34,037 nt of DNA from Desulforamulus aquiferis. Its GTDB lineage: Bacteria > Bacillota > Desulfotomaculia > Desulfotomaculales > Desulfotomaculaceae. Shown piece after piece: positions 9,566 through 18,389 of the stretch. The stretch spans positions 1-34,037 of the forward strand of contig AWVY01000021.1 in the NCBI GenBank assembly GCA_004143605.1, read 5' to 3'. Every line of letters begins with the position of its first letter. Positions within the stretch are counted from its first letter, which is position 1. The notes beneath the pieces are model-generated. The model was given only the letters and a program-made list of their open reading frames with translations. It did not search any database and was not told the DNA's origin. Made by a program: the position numbers and the translations under genes.

Positions 9566-10404
9566 CTAATTATAAGCCTGTGCTAAATCCTTTAATCTCT
9601 GTACAGACTCGTAGGGTGCCCCAGTAGTTCCAAAGTGTTGCAGGCCTCATGTCCCGTTCCATGGTAATCAGATCCACCGGTGGGTACTAAGTTATACTTC
9701 TTGGCTTTTTCCAAATAATACTGTACCATTAATGGTGAATGTTTTAAATGCCATACCTCTAATCCCTTTAGACCAACTTCCAGTAGTGATTTAATAATAG
9801 GGCCACTATCTTTTAATAGTCCCGGGTGAGCCAATACTGGTACGCCACCGGACCTTAAAATCAGCTCTACGGCTTCCCTGGGGGTAAGTTTCTCCCTTGG
9901 TATATATGCCGGCTTTTCAGCACCAATATATTTACTAAAAGCCTCCTGGGCTGAAGATACATAGCCTTTCTCCTGCATAGCTCTAGCCACGTGAGGTCGT
10001 CCTACTGAGCCACCCTTTGAAAATTCTAAAATTCTATCTAATTCTAAGAATATATTTAATGCTTTAAGCTTACAAAGCATCTTCTTAATCCTGTCTAATC
10101 TATCTCCCTGAAGTTCTCGTAATTTTGATATAAATTCATCATTATTGGGGTTTATCAGATATCCAAGTACATGGATTTCATTACCCTTCTGGTAGGTATT
10201 CACCTCTACACCGGACAATACTTCAAGGTTAAAACCATTGGCTGCCTGTTGAGCTGGGATTATACCTTCCATGGTGTCATGGTCAGAAATAGCAATGGCC
10301 TTAAGACCCAATCTTAAGGCCCTGCTTACTACTTCACCAGGTGTATCGCTCCCATCTGAGGCAGTTGTATGAATATGCAAATCAGTTAACAAGTCTATCA
10401 CCAC
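9566..10404 (-). CDS. PHP-domain phosphoesterase (probable C-terminal frame break)
   Basis: This is a soluble PHP-family metallo-phosphoesterase of the kind that includes 3',5'-nucleoside bisphosphate phosphatases (YciV/RnaAM-like). Metal-binding motifs are DLHIHTTASDGSDTP, SDHDTMEG, a Glu in GVEVNTY, VLAHPGLL and the late GGSDYHGTGHE. As sequenced, the frame ends at 9592 with LELLGHPTSLYRD. Another frame reads FGTTGAPYESVQRLKDLAQA and runs to a stop at 9566, ending 19 nt before the aminotransferase start. That sequence fits the family's usual C-terminus, so one base is probably missing near 9645. GGTGAT precedes a TTG at 10392, a better start than the GTG at 10404. Substrate is unproven. Confidence 0.83.
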
Positions 10405-10482
10405 TTTTTAGTTACAGTATGCCCCTTTAAGAACATATTCATTTTTCTAGCTAGTTGTACGAAATTCCTTCTAAATATTTCT

Positions 10483-11423
10483 TTATCCGCAAACTTCTTT
10501 AAATAAACGTAGCCAATTAAGACCCAATATATGCTCTATTTCACCGGACTTATAGCCTCTTTTACTCAAACTTTGTTCTATGTTTGGTACTGCAACTCCT
10601 GCATCATCTAACCCTTCGGGTATTATGTCAATACCATCAAAATCTGAGCCAAGCCCTATACAATTCAGACCACCAATTTTATATAAATGATCAATGTGGT
10701 CTATTAATCTATTAATATTTGGCTCTCGTATATCTATGAACTGCGGAACATAGGTTACACCTATGACACCACCCTTGTCTGCCACAGCCTTTATTTGATT
10801 ATCTGTCAGGTTTCTCAAATGGTTGCAAATAGCTTGACAATTTGAATGTGAGGCAGCTATTGGGGTTTTGCTCTCCTTAACAACATCCCAAAAGCTAGGT
10901 TCTGACAAATGTGAAATGTCTATCATCATTCCCAGGGCTGACATTTTATAAACTACTTCCCTGCCGAAGGGAGTCAATCCCGTGGCCATTTGCCCCATAC
11001 CAACGCCATCTCCCAGGTCATTTCTTCCGTTCCAGGTTATAGTTAAACCCCTCACCCCCAGGCGTAATATTCTTCCAGTTGCTCAATATTACCGTTTAAG
11101 GCCTCCCCACCTTCTATAGTAAGAACCGCAGCAATTTTACCTTTTTCTGTGCAAGCTATTATTTCATCATAATTATTTACAGACTCAATATCAGAGTAAT
11201 TTTTTATTACTTCACTATTATATAAGTTGATCATTTCCTTTGCATATAACAATGGACTGCTGTAATATTCTGGACCTATAAAAATAGCAAAAAATTGGAC
11301 ATCAACCCGTCCTTTTTTTAACCGGGGGATGTCCAAGTGTCCCTGGGTAGATATTTTACCAAGACTTCTATTTTGGCTTTGCAGTACAGTTATGGTATCA
11401 CAGTGTGCATCAATAACAGGCAT
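10483..11423 (-). CDS. M19-family (membrane-type) dipeptidase, frame broken
   Basis: This belongs to the renal dipeptidase family of zinc peptidases that cleave dipeptides, including some with D-residues. ATG at 11423 follows AAGGAGG at good spacing and opens PVIDAHCDT, which holds the HxD zinc ligands. Then come DIPRLKKGRVDVQFFAIF, TIEGGEAL (bridging Glu), RGLTITWNGRND, DISHLSEPSFWDV, AASHSN (zinc His), GVIGVTY and GLGSDFDGID. The C-terminus is LGLNWLRLFKEVCG. The frame breaks near 11070, where one C is missing (GCC-CTG-GGG-GTG); repair gives about 313 residues, normal for the bacterial family. No signal peptide is present, so it acts in the cytoplasm despite the family name. It follows spoVS after a terminator. 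Confidence 0.9.
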
Positions 11424-11462
11424 TTTAAACCTCCTTGAATCACACAGGAAGCCCAAGCAAGT

Positions 11463-11493
11463 AAGAAACCTGTCTGCATTTTTGGCAAACAGG
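11463..11493 (-). terminator. Terminator after spoVS
   Basis: CCTGTTTGC and GCAGACAGG (one G-U pair) form a 9-bp stem at 11469-11493, followed on the minus strand by TTTCTT. It begins 24 nt after the spoVS stop. Confidence 0.75.
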
Positions 11494-11517
11494 CTGTACC
11501 GAATTAGTTATATTAGT

Positions 11518-11778
11518 TTACCGGGGCTCCACTATTAGTTTAATGGCGGTTCGTTCATCACCATCAATTATAACGTCAGTAAATGCAGGGATGCAAATCA
11601 GATCTACTCCACTGGGTGCTACAAAACCTCTGGCAATCGCAATAGCCTTAACAGCCTGGTTTAATGCACCCGCACCAATTGCTTGCATTTCGGCACAACC
11701 GCGTTCCCTTAGAACTCCAGCCAGTGCTCCGGCAACAGAATTTGGATTGGATTTTGCTGAGACTTTTAACACTTCCAT
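11518..11778 (-). CDS. spoVS: Stage V sporulation protein S
   Basis: This 86-residue protein is a near-canonical SpoVS: MEVLKVSAKSNPNSVAGALA, RERGCAEMQAIGAGALNQAV, KAIAIARGFVAPSGVDL, then ERTAIKLIVEPR. SpoVS has an Alba-like fold and is needed for progression of sporulation in Bacillus; it also occurs in some non-spore-formers, with unknown function. The frame is intact and full length. ATG follows AAGGAGG. A sigma-H-type promoter lies about 53 nt upstream, matching the control known for Bacillus spoVS, and the gene has its own terminator, so it is largely a single transcription unit within the ymdB region. Confidence 0.97.
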   Translation of the reverse strand: MEVLKVSAKSNPNSVAGALAGVLRERGCAEMQAIGAGALNQAVKAIAIARGFVAPSGVDLICIPAFTDVIIDGDERTAIKLIVEPR

Positions 11779-11830
11779 GCTGTAACCCTCCTTAGTTAGT
11801 TGGATGATTGCTCTAATCCCTGTATTGATT

Positions 11831-11859
11831 TTATTCTGCTAAATCCTAAAAATTCCTGC
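11831..11859 (-). promoter_or_regulatory. Sigma-H-type promoter of spoVS
   Basis: On the minus strand, GCAGGAATT (11851-11859) and GCAGAATAA (11831-11839) are separated by 11 nt, an excellent match to the sigma-H consensus RnAGGAwWW, N11-12, RnnGAATww. The spacing to the spoVS start is about 53 nt. Confidence 0.65.
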
Positions 11860-11888
11860 CTTTTAAAGAAATTTAAAAATTTTGCAGC

Positions 11889-12667
11889 TTATTCCAAATT
11901 AAATACCCGTTCTATGGTAGTGGCCTCACCCGTATCGGGATCAACTTCTATTAGTACTGCGTTTAATTGATAGGCTGTATCGGCTACCTCAAACCTTCTT
12001 GGCATTTGTGTTATAAATTTTTCAATAACTACCTCAGTGTTAACGCAATTACCGAATCCCTTGGCCCAGTCATACCTATATCTGTTATGTAGGCACTACC
12101 GTTAGGCAGAATTCGTTCATCCGCCGTTTGGACGTGTGTGTGGGTTCCGCATATTGCTGATACCTTACCATCTAAAAACCATCCCATGGCCATTTTTTCC
12201 GAAGTTGCCTCAGCATGAAAGTCAACCACAATTATTTTAGCTTTACCGTTTATCTCTTCAAGAATTTGACTTATGGTACGAAAGGGACAATCCAATTCTT
12301 GCATAAATACCCGACCGGATATATTTATAACAGCAATTTTATTCCCACAAGGACTGTTATATATGTTATATCCAAGACCCGGCGTACCCGGGGGGTAATT
12401 GGCTGGCCTTAGTAAACGTTTCTCTTTATCAATATAATCAATAATTTCTTTTTTATTCCATACATGATTTCCCATTGTAAATACATCAATGCCAGCTGTA
12501 AAAAGTTGCTTTGCTATATCTTTAGTTATTCCGTGACCACCGGCAGCATTTTCCCCATTGGCAATTACAAAATTAACCCTTAGTTCTGACCTTAGGTAAT
12601 TTAAGTTGTCAATTATGGCCCTCCTGCCAGGGTTGCCAACAATATCTCCAATCATTAAAAAGCGCAA
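11889..12667 (-). CDS. ymdB: YmdB-family metallophosphoesterase (frame broken)
   Basis: YmdB proteins are dimetal phosphoesterases acting on 2',3'-cyclic nucleotides; in Bacillus YmdB affects biofilm formation. Landmarks are MIGDIVGNPGRRAI, VIANGENAAGGHGIT, DVFTMGNHVWNKKEI, RPANYPPGTPG, VDFHAEATSEKMAMG, GTHTHVQTADERILP and DIGMTGPRDSVIG. The frame is lost near 12043, where GGC appears as GC. After repair it continues NTEVVIEKFITQMPRRFEVA and ends EATTIERVFNLE at a TAA at 11889, giving about 259 residues, the usual length. Its link with rny upstream (through one conserved hypothetical gene) is the classical ymdA-ymdB pairing. The first codon is a TTG, with GGGAGG 12 nt upstream, so the exact start is uncertain. 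Confidence 0.93.
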
Positions 12668-12684
12668 AGTCCTATGAATCCTCC

Positions 12685-13218
12685 CTACTTGTTAAAAACC
12701 AAAACGCGACCTTCTTCTCTAAAGGCATAAAGTCTTTTATTCTCGGACTTAGCTTTTACGCTTTCAAGCATATGCTCAATTAATTCCTCTTGTACAACTA
12801 AATCCTCGTCTATTAGATGATCGGTTTCTTCTGTAACAAGCTTATTGTTTATGTACTGTCGAAACAGCTCAACCATAAGGGCTATCTCTTCCTGTACTAG
12901 TGTATCCACATCCCTCTGAATCTCAATCATGGTGAAACCTTCAGATTGTTTATACTCCAGGTATACAACCTCAGGCTTTTTTCCCTCAAGGGAATTATAA
13001 ATTTCAATGCTTGTTAATATTTTGTTCTTTAATCCGTCCAGCTCTGTAATGCCTAGAGTCCCAGCATAGATAAATGTAAACCTTAATACCTGCCTATCCG
13101 GGTCAAAATTAATCTTGGCCACCTCGGGATGTCTTATTAAAATTGAAATCAGTAGGCTTACACTGCTGGTCACATCTTCTTTACCTTTGTATCGAAAATC
13201 CAAAACCTTAGTCACCAC
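12685..13218 (-). CDS. Conserved hypothetical protein between rny and ymdB
   Basis: This intact 177-residue soluble protein is one I cannot assign. It starts MVTKVLDFRYKGKEDVTSSV and carries a central acidic and hydrophobic helical region (about 105-160, QEEIALMVELFRQYINNKLV, then DEDLVVQEELIEHMLES). It ends EEGRVLVFNK. There is no signal, membrane helix or metal motif. It lies 17 nt upstream of the ymdB start and reads in the same direction, so translation with ymdB is likely. The position between rny and ymdB suggests a link to RNA turnover, which is inference only. The start is one of two adjacent GTG codons with a poor site. Confidence 0.65.
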   Translation of the reverse strand: MVTKVLDFRYKGKEDVTSSVSLLISILIRHPEVAKINFDPDRQVLRFTFIYAGTLGITELDGLKNKILTSIEIYNSLEGKKPEVVYLEYKQSEGFTMIEIQRDVDTLVQEEIALMVELFRQYINNKLVTEETDHLIDEDLVVQEELIEHMLESVKAKSENKRLYAFREEGRVLVFNK

Positions 13219-13335
13219 CCATTATGCAGTCAAATAATTATTAATTCTTTTATTTACTTGACATTCCTGCTAAAAACACACAATCCTTGATAAAAACTTT
13301 CTTCCATTTCTGGCAGATTTCCCTTTTAAGAAAAT

Positions 13336-13366
13336 AATTTAGACCCAAGAAACTTGGGTCTAAATT
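13336..13366 (-). terminator. Terminator after rny
   Basis: AATTTAGACCCAAG and its complement form a perfect 14-bp stem with a 3-nt loop, 7 nt after the rny stop. The minus-strand tail reads ATTTTCTT. Confidence 0.85.
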
Positions 13367-13372
13367 TAAGTA

Positions 13373-14913
13373 TTATTTTGCATACTCAACATATCTGGTT
13401 TCTCTAATAATTATTACTTTTATTTGACCCGGATAGTCGAGTTCATTCTCAATTTTCTTTGCCACATCCCTGACCAACCTAATTGCTGCCAGGTCATCAA
13501 TCTTATCCGGTTTAACCATAATCCTAATTTCTCTACCGGCTTGTATAGCAAAGGACTTCTCTACACCTTCAAATGTGCCTGCAATCTCTTCAAGCTTTTG
13601 AAGACGTTTAATATAGGACTCGAGGGTTTCCCTTCTAGCTCCTGGCCTAGCTGCTGAAATGGCATCTGCTGCTTGAACCAATACTGCTTCAATGGTCCTT
13701 GGTTCTTCATCACCATGGTGAGCAGCAATGGCATGAATAACCTCTGCACTCTCTTTATACTTTTGACAGAGATTTACACCAATAGCTACGTGAGGTCCTT
13801 CCACTTCATGGTCTACAGCTTTTCCAATATCATGGAGTAATCCTGCACGTTTTGCCAATTTGACATCAATACCTAACTCAGCCGCCATTAATCCTGCTAG
13901 ATGACATACCTCTATGGAATGTTTAAGTACATTCTGTCCATAACTGGTCCGGAATTTAAGCCGTCCCAATAATTTAACCAACTCAGGATGAGTCCATGCA
14001 CTCCTGTCTCAAAGGTTGCTTGTTCTCCGGCCTCTCTGATTTGTACCTCAACATCTTTTTGCGCCTTTTCGACCATTTCTTCAATTCTAGCCGGGTGAAT
14101 ACGCCCATCAGATATTAATCTTTCTAATGCTAATCTAGCTACTTCACGACGGATTGGATCAAATCCTGATAATATAACGGCCTCAGGGGTATCATCAATT
14201 ATTAAATCAATTCCGGTAAGGGTTTCAAAGGCCCTAATATTACGCCCTTCCCGTCCTATGATACGGCCCTTCATTTCATCGTTAGGCAATGGAATAACGG
14301 CAACAGTCGCCTCTGCAACATGATCAGCCGCACACCTCTGGATAGCCGAGGATATAATATCCCTGGCTCGTTTTTCTGATTCTTCTTTCGCCCTGTTTTC
14401 ATGTTCCTTGATCATGACCGCCACATCATGCTGCAGATCCTTTTCGATATCATTTAGCAATACTTGACGTGCCTCTTCGGACGAAAGGCCGGAAATTCGT
14501 TCCAGTTCGGTTAATTGGCGATTTAAAACATTGGTTAATTCACCTTTAGCATTTTCAATTTCAGATTCCTTTTTGCTAAGAGTTTCCTCTTTCTTTTCCA
14601 TGGAATCCATTTTTCTGTCTAGAGTTTCCTCTTTTTGAAGTAACCTACGCTCTAATCGCTGCAATTCATTCCTGCGCTCTCGGATATCCCGCTCCATTTC
14701 ATTGCGCAGCTTTAGAACTTCTTCTTTAGCTACTACTATAGCTTCACGTTTTTTGCCCTCAGCATCCTTCTCAGCTTCATCCAGAAGTCTTTTTGCCTGG
14801 ATTTCAGCAGATGCAATTTTACCTTCGGCAATATTCTTTCTAATTACATAACCCACAGCCAAGCCGACTATGAGAGTAATTATTATTACTAAAACTACTT
14901 GAGTAAGGTCCAT
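13373..14913 (-). CDS. rny: Ribonuclease Y (frame broken as sequenced)
   Basis: RNase Y is the membrane-anchored endoribonuclease that initiates mRNA decay in many Firmicutes. The order is an N-terminal membrane helix (residues about 6-24, [18 protein letters not shown]), a long charged coiled coil (about 28-180), a KH domain with [15 protein letters not shown], then the HD domain with [29 protein letters not shown] and AHHGDEEP, and a C-terminal domain ending [13 protein letters not shown] to RYVEYAK. The frame breaks near 13992, where one C is lost (CTC-CAT-CCT-GAG). Repaired length is 513 residues, typical. ATG follows AGGAGGTGAG. A long leader with its own promoter and a terminator precedes it (see the RNA entry), so rny expression may be attenuated. 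Confidence 0.97.
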
Positions 14914-14968
14914 TTTTTCTCACCTCCTGTAATATAAGCTTTGTTTACACACGTTTAATTTTCCCAAT

Positions 14969-14993
14969 AAAAAATACCGAGTAAAACTCGGTA
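14969..14993 (-). terminator. Terminator upstream of rny
   Basis: TACCGAG-TTTTA-CTCGGTA forms a 7-bp hairpin followed by six T on the minus strand, 56 nt before the rny start. It closes the RNA that begins near 15168 and could act as an attenuator for rny. Confidence 0.75.
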
Positions 14994-15168
14994 GAAAACG
15001 AACAGATATCTGGTTGTCCATATCACAGGTAAGCTACTATACCATTTAAAGGTATAGCTATAAACATAAAAAGCCAAAGATCCCTAAACAAGGGTTATGC
15101 CTAAAGGATATTGGATTTGTTATATATAAAAAACCTGTTGCCAGATATCAAATTCTATTTTCTCCCAA
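14994..15168 (-). ncRNA. Putative structured RNA between recA and rny
   Basis: A strong promoter at 15174-15202 would start an RNA near 15168. The transcript can fold into a rod with paired ends: AGAAAA with TTTTCT, GATATCTGG (about 15140-15148) with CCAGATATC (about 15004-15012), and ACAGGT with ACCTGT. The interior holds two more hairpins, CCCT-TGTTT-AGGG and CTATACC-TTTAAAT-GGTATAG. A terminator follows at 14969-14993, giving about 200 nt in total. No reading frame with a ribosome binding site is seen inside. It may be a stand-alone small RNA or an attenuated leader of rny. The rod-like, end-paired layout is reminiscent of 6S RNA, but I see no diagnostic 6S sequence. Confidence 0.45.
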
Positions 15169-15173
15169 ACGTA

Positions 15174-15202
15174 ATTGTACATCTTTTTGTACTAACTGTC
15201 AA
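15174..15202 (-). promoter_or_regulatory. Strong sigma-A promoter for the rny-upstream RNA
   Basis: On the minus strand TTGACA (15197-15202) and TACAAT (15174-15179) are separated by exactly 17 nt. It lies 62 nt beyond the recA stop codon, about 260 nt upstream of rny. Confidence 0.7.
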
Positions 15203-15263
15203 GGTGCTGCACCGCTGGCAACTCCGGGCAGGACCTATGGTTGGGAGTATAATTATCTATCCC

Positions 15264-15659
15264 TTAATTAGCTTCGTCATCAGGTTCAATTGCTCCAAAA
15301 TCAGTGGGCAAATCTACATTACCCAGGGATAGGCTTTCACGGACTTTTCTTTCTATCTCCCGGCAAAGTTCCGGACGCTCCTTTAATAAATCCTTGACAT
15401 TCTCTCGTCCTTGACCAAGTCTTTCATCCCCATAGGAGTACCAGGCTCCGCTCTTGTTAATTATCTTTAAATCCGCTGCCACATCCAGGACACTTCCTTC
15501 TCTAGATATCCCTGTACCATACATGATGTCAAACTCAGCAGTTTTAAATGGTGGGGCAACTTTATTCTTTACTACCTTTACCTTGGTGCGGCTACCCACC
15601 ATGTCCGCTCCCTGCTTAATATTCTCTTGCTTACGAACTTCTAATCTAATGGAGGCGTA
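15264..15659 (-). CDS. recA: recA, 3' exon
   Basis: This exon starts immediately after the intron with codons for [20 protein letters not shown] and continues [40 protein letters not shown], then [19 protein letters not shown]. It ends in an acidic tail with [11 protein letters not shown], as RecA usually does. It supplies the L2-proximal strand, the C-terminal domain and the tail: 131 residues in 132 codons including the stop. The frame is intact, but it has no promoter or ribosome binding site of its own, so it can only be made after splicing to the 5' exon (18390-19033). Together the exons encode about 346 residues, normal for RecA. No recX gene follows; the next item is the RNA upstream of rny. 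Confidence 0.95.
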   Translation of the reverse strand, partial: YASIRLEVRKQENIKQGADMVGSRTKVKVVKNKVAPPFKTAEFDIMYGTGISREGSVLDVAADLKIINKSGAWYSYGDERLGQGRENVKDLLKERPELCREIERKVRESLSLGNVDLPTDFGAIEPDDEAN

Positions 15660-15720
15660 GTTGGCTAAGTGCCCAACGCCTTTCTACATTGCTGTAGTAG
15701 GTTTTCAAACACTCGCCACC

Positions 15721-15754
15721 GAACCGTACTTGAAAGTTTCCAATCATACGGCTC
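15721..15754 (-). ncRNA. Group II intron domain V
   Basis: On the minus strand GAGCCGTATG pairs with CGTACGGTTC, including the AGC catalytic triad at positions 2-4. A GAAA tetraloop caps the upper stem, and a bulge falls near the AAG before TACGG. It is 34 nt long, the standard size, and lies 60 nt before the 3' splice site. Confidence 0.92.
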
Positions 15755-15807
15755 TCCAGTTGTTACTAAGATACTTTCAATTTCAATTCATTGGATGATT
15801 CTGCATT

Positions 15808-17740
15808 TTAGTCTAGTTCTCCGTTGTGAAGTTTTCTGTGACAGTTATTTTCTGAACCGTATCCACACAGAACTAGTGTTTTTCTATTCCTGGCGACCAT
15901 TGTTTCTTCCCATTTTTTCTTTCCTTTGAGGTCTTTTAGTTTCCTAACGTGGTGTACCTCGAAAGGACCTGTTTTATCTCCACACCATTCACATTCATCG
16001 GCGAGAAGTCTTTTGATTAGCCATTTCTGCTCCATAGTTGGTATTTGGCATGAAGTCTATGCTTTGGTCAGTTGGTTGGTCGTCAAATATTTTTTTGCAG
16101 AATATTATTTCATCGTAATGAAGTAATGGTACGAAATTAGAATGGCCTTTTTTGTTAGTCCATGTTATTCCCCATTGTCCATCCCTGTAGTATGCTTGTT
16201 CGCCTTGTTCCGTCTTTTTTGACATAAGTTTTGACACTTTTGTCCTATATTTTCCTGCTAGTGTTTTGCAGAAACTTTGTTTAAAGATAAAGTGTGCATT
16301 TGTTAGCTTTGTCTTGACATCAAAGGCAAATTTGTAATATTGATAGAATCCTCTGAACTCAGAATTGTATGCCTTGATTATTTCTAATTCGTCATTGTTG
16401 AGAAATTTAGGTCTGTGTGCGGGCTTCCAGTTCTTGCTATTGGCTTTTGTGTATCCATTTTTAGTCATGAAATTTACTAGAATTTCATGAGGAAGCGATA
16501 GCTTGATACTTTCCACTGCGGTTCTAGCTAATACTTTTCTACCGCTTATTTTCCGCCTTCTAAGGAGGTCTCCTCCTTGATTCACGAATATATCATATCC
16601 AAGGAATCTTACTTTTTCTGAGTTATGGGTTATCAATGTTTTTTCTTGGCTTAATTCTAGGGATAGTCTTTCTTTGAGGAAGATCGTTAACTCCTCTTTA
16701 ACCTTAATAGCATCTTCTTTGGTTCCAATGATACCAATTAAGAAGTCATCGGCGTATCTGACATAATTCATCCGCTTGTATTCAGAGTCATTTTGCTCAT
16801 AAGTTCTGTGTTTTTGAAGTTCTTTTGTAAGCTCCTTTATTTCTCGGATAATTTTTCTCCTTTCCTCTTTCGTGGGTTTTCTGAGGAATAGGTTTTGTTC
16901 TATTTTTTCCATAGCAACTTCCGTTTTATCTGGTGGAAGGGTTTCGAGGAATCGTCGTCTTTTGAATATCTTATCCGCTATAATCTTATATGTTCTATTG
17001 TTCTTCCTCTTTTTACCCTTGTTAAACCCGAGGATGTAATCTTCTACATATCTGTCTAATTCATTGAGATATATATTGGCTAAGATTGGGCTAATTATTC
17101 CACCTTGTGGAGTGCCTGAGTAGGTTGGATAGAACTTGAAATCTTCCATATATCCAGCTTTAAGGAACTTCCAAATAAGTCTTATGAACTTTTCATCCTT
17201 GATACGCTTTCTGAGAAGGTTTATTAGGACTGTGTGTTTAATGTTGTCAAAAAATCCTTTGATGTCACCTTCAACCCACCATCTTGTTCCTGTATATGCT
17301 CCTTTGATTTGAAGTAGAGCCGAGTGACAACTTCTCTTAGGTCTAAATCCATGAGAGTTTTCTGAGAAGTTTTTTTCATAAATGGCTTCTAGGATTAACC
17401 TTACGACTTCTTGTATGAGTTTGTCGTAAAAGGAGGATATTCCCAAAGGCCTTTTCTTATCACTATTTTTCTTAGGAATGTATTGTCTTTTAGCAGGTTT
17501 AGGTTGATAGGATTCATCCTTTAGAACTCTGATTACATCTTCGATCTTTTGTAGACTAAAACCATCTATTGTTTGACCGTCAGAACCTGGTGTCATATTT
17601 CCTTCTTTGGCATAAATTTTTTCATATGCTTTAAGATAGAAATCTCTATTATATAGGTTCCTGTACAATCCTTCGAATACGTACCCATCTTTTTGTGAAT
17701 TGTTATTTAGTATCTCTAAAACATCATCCGGGTTTCTCAT
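15808..17740 (-). CDS. Intron-encoded reverse transcriptase/maturase with HNH domain
   Basis: This protein should promote splicing of the surrounding intron and its mobility by target-primed reverse transcription. In order: an N-terminal region with GNMTPGSDGQTIDGFS, RT motifs with KPAKRQYIPKKNSDKKRPLG and NSHGFRPKRSCHSAL, then WWVEGDIKGFFDNI, SGTPQGGIISPILANIYLNE and the catalytic YADD in MNYVRYADDFLIGI. Maturase domain X covers roughly residues 400-540. The HNH endonuclease domain has CEWCG, FEVHHVRKLKDLKG and KTLVLCGYGSENNCHRKLH, with all zinc and HNH residues visible. The two parts are in different frames: 15995-17740 and 15808-16035. One extra A near 16048 would explain the break (MPIPTMEQKWLIKR). 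The repaired length is about 643 residues. Confidence 0.9.
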
Positions 17741-18384
17741 GGTCTCACACCATAACCTTTCTTTTGTTTTAGATTCACAACCTGTCCCCCTTTGCCATGT
17801 AGTAGTTATTAACTACCTCAGACTACTACGGGGACTCCGTTACCATATAAGGCATTTTCATATCAACATTTCAGGTTATATGTTATCTATGGGTAGTTTA
17901 ACCAAATCGAACATATGTTTTAAGACCTAGTATCTTTTTGTTTCCATAGACGCCCTACTTAGGTAATCCCAGGTTATCCTTATATCATAATTTATCTCTT
18001 TCGTTTAGGTTCCTTTTCGACATTTACCTCTGATAGAGGTTGTGAAGGAAGTGTCCTTTAAGCCTTAATGCAAATTTTAAACATTAGGCATCTTCCTCAG
18101 CTACCAATACTAGACATCTTAGGTAGCCCCAGCCCTTACTTGGCACTTTGTCTGGGATTCAAGCAGTGTAGCTTTGACCATGCGAAAGATTTCCGTCTTG
18201 CCATTCATCTGTACCCTAGATGACTTAGGGTAGGTTATGACTTTCCAACCATGTGGTGGTCGCCCATTCCTTTCGGTTAGGGGTAAGGTTGCTGACGGTA
18301 ACTCATAGGACTGAGTTATCTACTTTCCAGTAGCAATGATATATAGGACTCGTTACAGAATAAGGTTATGCTGCAACTTCCTGG
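17741..18384 (-). ncRNA. 5' non-coding part of the intron (domains I-III and start of IV)
   Basis: This 644-nt stretch between the 5' splice site and the maturase start has no coding sequence and many short complementary segments, as expected for the ribozyme domains I-III. It carries conserved-looking blocks such as CCTAACCGAAAGGAATGGG. The exon-binding loops should lie here; a segment with AAACT (plus-strand near 17890-17900) could pair with the end of the 5' exon (AGTTT), but I could not verify it. Confidence 0.7.
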
Positions 18385-18389
18385 CACAC

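Larger units (their letters stand above)
15660..18389 (-). mobile_element. Group II intron inserted in recA
   Basis: The insertion splits recA in phase 0 between the Phe and Tyr codons of the ALKF-YAS motif. The minus-strand left end is GTGTGCC, matching the group II 5' consensus GUGYG; the right end is CCAAC, ending in AC. A canonical 34-nt domain V lies at 15721-15754, with a possible domain VI between it and the 3' end and a candidate branch A near 15666. An open reading frame for a reverse transcriptase/maturase with C-terminal HNH domain occupies 15808-17740. The total length is 2730 nt. The RT type and HNH suggest a chloroplast-like (CL) class, which I infer from the sequence pattern. 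Group II introns in recA are known from Geobacillus kaustophilus. Confidence 0.93.

Noticed and set aside
14969-15168. Firm identification of the rny-upstream RNA as 6S RNA.
   Set aside because: The rod-like, end-paired layout is suggestive, but I recognise no conserved 6S central-bubble sequence, and the internal multi-hairpin part differs; it is left unassigned.
16036-16126. A separate small gene for the HNH domain.
   Set aside because: The ATG at 16035 has no ribosome binding site and the sequence continues the maturase protein after a one-base repair.
15994-18384. An independent mobile element or retron in the recA interval, rather than an intron.
   Set aside because: The GTGTG/AC ends, the canonical domain V, the phase-0 placement and the maturase with YADD and HNH together identify a group II intron; no retron msr/msd pattern is visible.
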